A DNA stretch of 64,000 nucleotides from Talpa occidentalis (taxonomy: Eukaryota > Chordata > Mammalia > Eulipotyphla > Talpidae), in the NCBI RefSeq assembly GCF_014898055.3, contig NW_023605194.1, forward strand, positions 99,579,258 through 99,643,257. The letters are read 5' to 3'. Both the position numbers and the translations under genes were made by a program. Every line of letters starts with the position of its first letter. Position 1 is the first letter of the stretch. Shown one piece after another: positions 58,200 through 64,000 of this stretch. A model generated the notes under the pieces. That model was not told the origin of the DNA. It ran no database searches and worked only from the letters and a program-made list of their open reading frames with translations.

Positions 58200-58465
58200 A
58201 TGCAGTTTGCATTAGTTTTCTATCACCAAAAAAAAACTGCAACAAACTCTCTTATAATGATATTGCTTTGCCCTGTAAATGTGTAGAAGGGAAATTGTTG
58301 GATCAAAAGATATATATCTAATTAATTTGTTAGATACAGGAGAATTAGCTGTCAGAGAGTTTATAACACTATTCACTCCCACCAGCAATGCGTTAGCATT
58401 CATGTTTCTCCTCACCATTGCAAATATATATTAACTATTTTATCACTTCCTTGTGACAAAGTTAA
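58200..58465 (-). mobile_element. Old L1 fragment, antisense, left part
   Basis: 'gggaaattgttggatcaaaa', 'cactcccaccagcaatgcg' and 'catgtttctcctcaccattg' are the antisense of the L1 3' region around 'attgctgggtcatatgg...cccaccagcaatgtatgagag...tccacatcc'. It is interrupted by the SINE at 58470 and resumes at 58735. Confidence 0.8.
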
Positions 58466-58469
58466 AGAT

Positions 58470-58732
58470 TTTTTTTAAAGATTTATTTATTTATTTATAC
58501 AAGCACTGGGTACAGTCAGAAGAAGTACAGTCAGAATTCACCAGAGCCAGAGCGGGGAACAGAACAGGCAGACTGACGAAATACACTGCTGAGGGGAGCA
58601 GCGGGCGGCAGGAGAGGTCTGCGTGCCATGTAGGACCCTCACCAGTGGCCGGGGATCGAACTGGTGCTGTAGAGGCTGCGGGCAGCTTTGCAGCCCAGCG
58701 CTCAACCGTTGTGCCACCAGGGGAGGTCCTAA
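58470..58732 (-). mobile_element. tRNA-derived SINE, type A, inserted in an old L1
   Basis: Antisense copy splitting the L1 fragment. The 'gtacagtcagaa' segment near the 3' end is tandemly duplicated, as 'gtacagtcagaagaagtaca' then 'gtcagaattc'. This replaces the usual 'gcgcgggagggtgagag'. A degenerate TSD may be 'taaagattttttt' / 'taaatattctttt'. Confidence 0.93.
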
Positions 58733-58734
58733 AT

Positions 58735-58830
58735 ATTCTTTTGAGCTTTAATTTTCACTTCTCTAATCATGAGGAAGATCGAGCATATCTTTCAGTATTT
58801 AAATAGTTATTTGGGTTTTCTTTTCTAAGA
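58735..58830 (-). mobile_element. Old L1 fragment, antisense, right part
   Basis: 'ctttaattttcacttctcta' then 'atcatgaggaagatcgagca' and 'tttcagtatttaaatagtta' continue the L1 directly from 58465 ('ttaattttgcatttctctaattattagtgaggttgaacatc'). Confidence 0.8.
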
Positions 58831-58989
58831 ATTGATCTTCAGATATTTGACTTTGTCTCTTCCTTCTTTCCACCTTCCTTTCCTTCTACTTTTTACCCTC
58901 TCTCCCTCCATTTCTCCTTTCCTTCTTCACACTTGGTGGAGAGACAGAGCTCTGAGTTTTTTTTTTTTTTCATACAGACACAAAAATCC

Positions 58990-59253
58990 GGGCCTCCCCG
59001 GTGGTGCAGCGGGTTGAGCACAGCACTGTGAAGCTGTCAGCAGCCTCTGCAGCACAGATTTGATTCCTGGCCAGCCAGAGACAAACCCACATGGTGTGGC
59101 AGACCTCTCCTGCCTCGCCCGCCGCTCCCCTCAGCAGTGTCTTTGGTCCGTCTGCCTGTTCTGCTCCCCACTCTGTCTCTGGTGAATTCTCTTGACCTCC
59201 CGGGCATCTGGCCTGTACCCCAGTACTTATATAAAAATAAATAAATCTTAAAA
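58990..59253 (+). mobile_element. tRNA-derived SINE, type B
   Basis: A complete copy with 'gggcctccccggtggtgcag', a B-box decayed to 'gatttgattcc', a type-B body 'cagccagagacaaacccac' and ending 'ctggcctgtaccccagta'. The TSD is 8 bp, 'aaaaatcc', at 58982-58989 and 59254-59261. Confidence 0.94.
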
Positions 59254-59261
59254 AAAAATCC

Positions 59262-61496
59262 ATCAGGAAGACCGAACCCTCATGACCTAATCTAAATCTA
59301 GTTGGCTCTCAAAGATTCCACTTCCAAATACTATTACATTGCGGCTTCAGGGTTCAACATATGAATCTGGGGGAGGAATGTGTTGAAATCTTTTTCCATT
59401 TTTGAAATGTTGTTTTATATATGGTTTACTTGTCACTATTTTTGTGTAGTAGAACATACCAATATTTACTTTTATTATTGTTGACTTAAATTATATTTAT
59501 ATTCACTTGACATAAAATCGTTTTAAGTTTACATTTGTACTTACTTCATATTGAGATATGAATAAAAGGAGAGTAGTCAATTTATGCAAGTACAATTTCT
59601 TAAAGAATATTGTGACATATTGTCTTTTCCTTGAAAATAAAAAAGAAAAATATATAATACATGCTTTGGTTTAAATATAATGTGTTTCATAGACATGTCT
59701 GAGATAAATGGATAGTAATGCTTCCGCAATAAAATTTCAGTTTTTGAGTATGACTAACTTTAATTAGTATGATGAACAGGTATTATACAGAAAAAGGCGC
59801 TGATATATCAGCCACATGTTTACTGAAGACATGTGATTTGGTTTTTAATATCACTACTCAATCTGGAAGAGAAAATGAGGAAATAGCACTGCTTCTTTGT
59901 CTACTGAACACAATATAAAAGCTCTTTTTTTACTTTTTGAATGACTGATGTTAAGTTTTCTCACTTCAGAGCGTGTGTGCCACATGGATAAAGAAAAATC
60001 AGTAATGCTTCTAATTCCAATAGCTAAGTGAGAGACCATTTTGTAATAATCATGTAACAAATGAGTCATCTTCTCTTTAAGAAGGAAAAATTATAGAGAA
60101 GTGAGTGATAGCAGGTATTAATGTATCTTGTTTCAAAATACAATGGGTATGTCTGCTCTAGTATGGATTCCAAAAAGAGATATATAATCAGATCATTACT
60201 AGGGGTTCTTCTTTGCAATTTGATCTATTTGACTGTATTATCTAAAATTTCATGTAGCATGGACTGCACTCATTTACCTAAGACATTTTATGGTAGAATA
60301 TCTCTCCATTTTCTCATACATGGAAAGCAGCTAAAGAGAGAAAAGCTTTTTGAACTTAGAAAGTTTACATAGTAAATATTTATAATATATATGTAACAAC
60401 AGTTCCTCAAAGACTACATAAAACCTGCAAATAATATAAATTAATATAAGGTCAATAATCACCACAAATTATTTATAATTTTAAATTTCTATTTTCATAG
60501 TAAATAGAAATAGATTTGTAAATAGTAATCTATCTAGTAAATAGATTTGCAAAGTAATCAGTGTCCATCAGTGTCCAAGGAGAAAATAATCAGCTGCAGG
60601 TCCACATCAGTTACCAAGGTGGTTTATGTTGGTGTTGGGCTCTTATACAGAAATTTCTATAGACATGTGCAAAAATATAAACATAATATTGCACTTGCTG
60701 AATTTGTTTTTGTTAATTTTCTTAGAAATATGTAAATGTGTTAGTATACAATTTTTAAACTATAAAGTGGAGATTCTTTTTGACATATTATCTTACGGTT
60801 CTTTATCTTCTACAGCAATTCTTCTTGTCACAGAGGAAATAATTGTAGTTACTGTGTGTATATTTTTCCATGTTTTGAAAAGCATTTAGATATATGTATA
60901 TTCATTTATATATACTTACACATACATTCATATTCATTTTATGAAAATATGTATTTCTGTATATTTCAAAAATAAATGGTATATATTTTCTTTTAAAAAA
61001 TGAATGGTATATATTGTGCAGTTTGGATTTTTCAATTCACAATATATCCTGTCTATTTTTCATGTCAGAATTATCATTCTATTTTATTTCTTTTAATCAC
61101 TATTTAATATTTAATTGTATGGCTATTCCTATATCTAGACTTAGTTTGTCTAATACTTTTTAATTACAAATTGTGGCATTTGAAACCATTATATACATTT
61201 CTTAAAGGGTCAAATTCATCTCTTAATGGCCTGTGGTAGGAAGAATTAATTTTTCTAGCTTTGTGACTAAAGTGTTTCAGCCTGCCAAGAAAAAGTTCTT
61301 GATATTTTTGTGACTAACTTAATTGATGTCTCCATTTCTATAGAAACTAAACATATTTTCAACTAAACTAAACTAAAATATTTGAAACATATTTTCAAAT
61401 ATTTATTAGAAATTATTCTTCTAGTAATTTCCTTCTACATGCTTTGGTCCATTAATCAATTACTTTAGCTTTTATCTTAGTGATTTCTAGGATTTT
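59262..61496. other. Unassigned AT-rich sequence
   Basis: About 2.2 kb with no recognised gene or repeat family. A cluster of short internal repeats of 'agtaaatag(att)' and a 'cagtgtccat' tandem lies at 60490-60580, and an 'aaactaaact' tract at 61343-61400. Frames at 60121-60372, 60547-60735 and 60626-60889 show no motif. Confidence 0.5.
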
Positions 61497-61502
61497 CCTT
61501 TG

Positions 61503-61887
61503 TGTAGAGGCAGGATGCACACAGGGCAGGTTCTCTAATCGAGCAGACCTGGTAAAAGAGAGTCCTGGAGCCCTCGGTGGCTTTCTCAGGCTTTTATTGC
61601 GCTTTACATGCATTGCAGCAACCAGGTAGACGGCAGGCAGGGGTGCTGGGGGGCCTGGAGGCCAGCAGGCCTCCTAGCCCCCTGCAAGTCTTCACTCTGG
61701 GTTTCTTTGGTCTTCGTCTCGCCTTCTTTCTCCTGCCTCTCTCCTCTTGGCAGATACCTCAATATTGAGCTATGGCCCATGGAAGTAAACAACACAACTA
61801 TAACAATGTAAAAATGCAGGTGCCCCATCAGGCAGGGCAATCCTAATGGCAGGAGGACAGAAAAGCCTGAAAATCATTTTCCCTACA
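61503..61887 (-). mobile_element. Solo LTR of an endogenous retrovirus, family X, copy 2
   Basis: 385 bp. On the minus strand it starts 'tgtagggaaaatga' and ends 'gcctctaca', giving TGTAG/CTACA terminal repeats. It carries AATAAAA about 110 bp from its 3' end. It is collinear with 14871-15266: 'caggcttttctgtcctcc', the 'cctgatgg..gg.cacctg' block, 'agagtgaagacttgc', and a matching U5. The 5-bp flanks are 'ctttg' and 'atttg', which fits a decayed TSD. The middle of U3 differs considerably between the copies. The frames here (61577-61768 and overlaps) are LTR sequence, not genes. Confidence 0.85.
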
Positions 61888-64000
61888 ATTTGTAATTTAA
61901 AATTTTGTGTAATAATGTTTTTCTACTTTTAATGTTGCAAGTACTTATTTTATAGTTGAAAGCTTGTGTTCAAAATTTATTTAGAAACACGTTTAATAAA
62001 ATGATGGTCAAAATTATCAGCATGTTCTTATTTGGATTTCCCATTTTATTCTCTAATGTTAATAAATTTTTCTTTTTTTGGAATTTCATTTTGAGAATGA
62101 GAGACAAAAATTCAGCCTTATTTTTTAAAGTATATCTCAGCATCAATTATTATGATTTTTGTTTCTTTCTCCATTTATTACAAATACCTTTCAGTATTAC
62201 AAATACGAAGTCCCACTTTCTGTTTCTGTCATAACTAATAATTTCAATAATAATTGCATTTTGCTGTGCTTTAATGATTAATAACACAACTCCCCCTCAT
62301 TTTTATTATAAAGAAGTTTTATTGATTATATTCTTTCAGATGGCATCTATAACACTTTCATCAAGATTTTAATAAATTGTCTGAATGACAATTGTGGAGA
62401 ATATGTCACAAAATAGTCCCAAAATTCTGAAGCTTTAACATGAGCAACTTGCTTAAGTTCATGTAACTGGAAATTTTCTAAGCCATTTTCTGAATTTGGG
62501 TTTGTTTAATTCTGATCCTGAATTCTCATCCCTGTACCATCTCCCTTCCCCCTCCGTCTCTTAGTGCTGGCTTCCCTCTGCCCCTCTCCCACCCGAAAAC
62601 AACTCAGAAACAACAATATAAGTTCTGGTAACATTCCTGTGCCTTCACATTTCCAAATCTTTATTCTACCTATTTATTATGTAAGCAATAACTATTTTAA
62701 CATGAGGAAGGAGGGTTCCTTTTTCTGCAAATAAACAAATACTGAGTCAAGCAAAAAAAAAAAAAAAAGGGAAAAAAAGGGAAAATGCAATAGATTATAG
62801 GAATAAATGGTCTAAGGACTGACTTGAATCTGAATCACCAAGAATTGGATCAGGAGCCAATTTTTTAGCCCATATTGCAATGATATTCTTCTCCAAATTA
62901 ATTTCACTTGTAGACGCCATGCTTAGGAAAATATAGATAATATAATCTTCCATATCAAATCCAGTATTCCTTCCAAAGCTATCATGGCCAGTGACTGTCT
63001 CATCTTTAATTGGCTCTTATATGCATTGCCAAGCAAATTGCTTTGGCAGGGGAGTGAGATGGGTTGTTGCTAAGTCCTAATCATGTGCTTACACTAAATG
63101 GGTTAGAAGTAAGTAAATCAAAGAATTGTTACCAGGAGAAGATTGGATGAATACCAGGAGGATATCCAACAGATAACCACCACATTATCTAATAAAGTTA
63201 ACTCCTTTGAACTTAATTTTTACCTACTGTGAAAGAATAACACTTTCTTCATAACATAAGTACAAATTATGTTTTGTTTTATTTTGTTTGCATTTCCACC
63301 GCTTTCATAAACCTCTTATCAGTTTTATAGACACATATTTCTGGCAAGCTAGATTAACAATCACAGGAGGGAGAAAGAACTCTTTTTCTTTATAAAACTT
63401 GATGAGTATGAGTTGAATTTAATTATATAGTCTAATTTTCCCACATTTTCCATTTAAGGGTAATAAGGATGATACAATTTTAATGAATGCATAAATTCAC
63501 CACTATGTTAGCACCTAAAAGAGTGACAAGTAGAAAAAGCTTGGAGTTTAATGTGAAACATTTGTTACAGGAAAAGAAAAGGGATTTTGAGTCAGAAATT
63601 CAAATTAAATTCCAACTTCGTATTTCCAGACATTCCAAATATTTATTTGAGAAAACATCTTAACCAATAGTGTCTGTTTATTAATTTGGCAATCAAGGAC
63701 AGTGATGATTAAATTTAATAAGTACAGGTGAACATGAACTAATTTTTGTTTGGCATGTAGAATGAATTACTGTTACTGTCATTATTAAAATCTTAAATAA
63801 CTGTGATAGACTTGGCATGAGTATATGTTGAAAATGTTTCCATGTTTTTTATTATCACCAGATGTCTAATACTGCTTCATCCATAATTTCTCACACTCTA
63901 ATGAATGCAATTTCATCATCATAATATGAATATCATTACAATTTTATGTAGAGTAACAAGTAATTAAGCCAACCTAGATTTTGTGATTATCATGCTCTTG
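61888..64000. other. Unassigned AT-rich sequence to the window end
   Basis: About 2.1 kb. A probable MIR relic lies at 62440-62550 and an A16 run at 62753-62768. No gene recognised. Confidence 0.5.
62440..62550 (+). mobile_element. MIR SINE fragment (weak)
   Basis: 'gagcaacttgcttaagttca', 'tgtaactgg', 'ttctgatcctgaattctcat' and 'ccctgtaccatctccc' follow the MIR core and 3' order (taacttgcccaaggtcac...cagctggtaagtgg...tctgactcc...gtgctcttaacc). Confidence 0.45.

Noticed and set aside
2461..59253. tRNA genes at the SINE heads (A- and B-box present)
   Set aside because: The heads do not fold into complete tRNAs with an acceptor stem and anticodon arm. They always continue into the SINE body, and B-boxes are decayed in several copies.
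1..64000. A previously undescribed multi-gene or defence-type system
   Set aside because: No coding genes, operon-like spacing or conserved domains appear anywhere in the window. The signals are repeat-derived or structural.

Overview
This is non-coding nuclear DNA from a placental mammal. I found no protein-coding gene, rRNA gene, tRNA gene, CRISPR array or bacterial-type operon. The DNA is strongly AT-rich, and open frames are short and scattered as expected by chance. Everything I could identify is transposable-element debris, simple repeats and a few local duplications. The window is therefore either intergenic or deep inside a large intron. The only gene-like signal is one possible 78-nt spliced exon at 24711-24788. 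I found no working multi-gene system.

The dominant element is a tRNA-derived SINE of about 260 bp, present 17 times and often flanked by 8-15 bp target-site duplications (TSDs). It has A-box and B-box promoter sequences in its head and an ATAAATAAAT/A-rich tail. Two subfamilies can be told apart. Type A has 'gggtcccacatggcgcgcag' and ends 'tctgactgtacccagtg'. Type B has 'aacccacatggcgcagcag' and ends 'tctggcctgtaccccagt'. I could not tie this SINE to a named family from memory, so the host order is unresolved. The L1 3' ends look laurasiatherian to me (bat, horse or carnivore-like), but that is a weak inference.

Layout: 1-14 kb has a possible LTR at the left edge, two sense L1 3' ends (1270 and 13735), a pair of 136-bp direct duplicates (2219 and 5173), an L2 end and four SINEs. 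14.6-16.1 kb is a GC-rich island containing a 396-bp solo LTR with a perfect 5-bp TSD. 16-24 kb carries antisense L1 fragments and a second LTR type. 24-31 kb has the exon candidate, MIR, L2, an RTE-like LINE end, a hAT-Charlie-like element and another pair of short duplicates. 33-33.85 kb is a nested cluster of three SINEs. 34-49 kb holds antisense L1, a partner of the 17-kb LTR, MER5A, L2, MIR and a 360-bp repeat present twice (41300 and 48126). 52-54 kb has an 80-bp inverted repeat of about 97% identity inside antisense L1 sequence. 55-59.3 kb is a SINE cluster. A second copy of the 14.9-kb LTR lies in opposite orientation at 61503-61887.

Because there are no genes, there is no pathway to describe. 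The structure of interest lies in how the repeats were built: a SINE dimer inserted as one unit, head-to-head SINE pairs, and several short local copy-and-paste duplications. Family names were assigned by recognising consensus-like wording and not by database search, so the names are less certain than the repeat structures.
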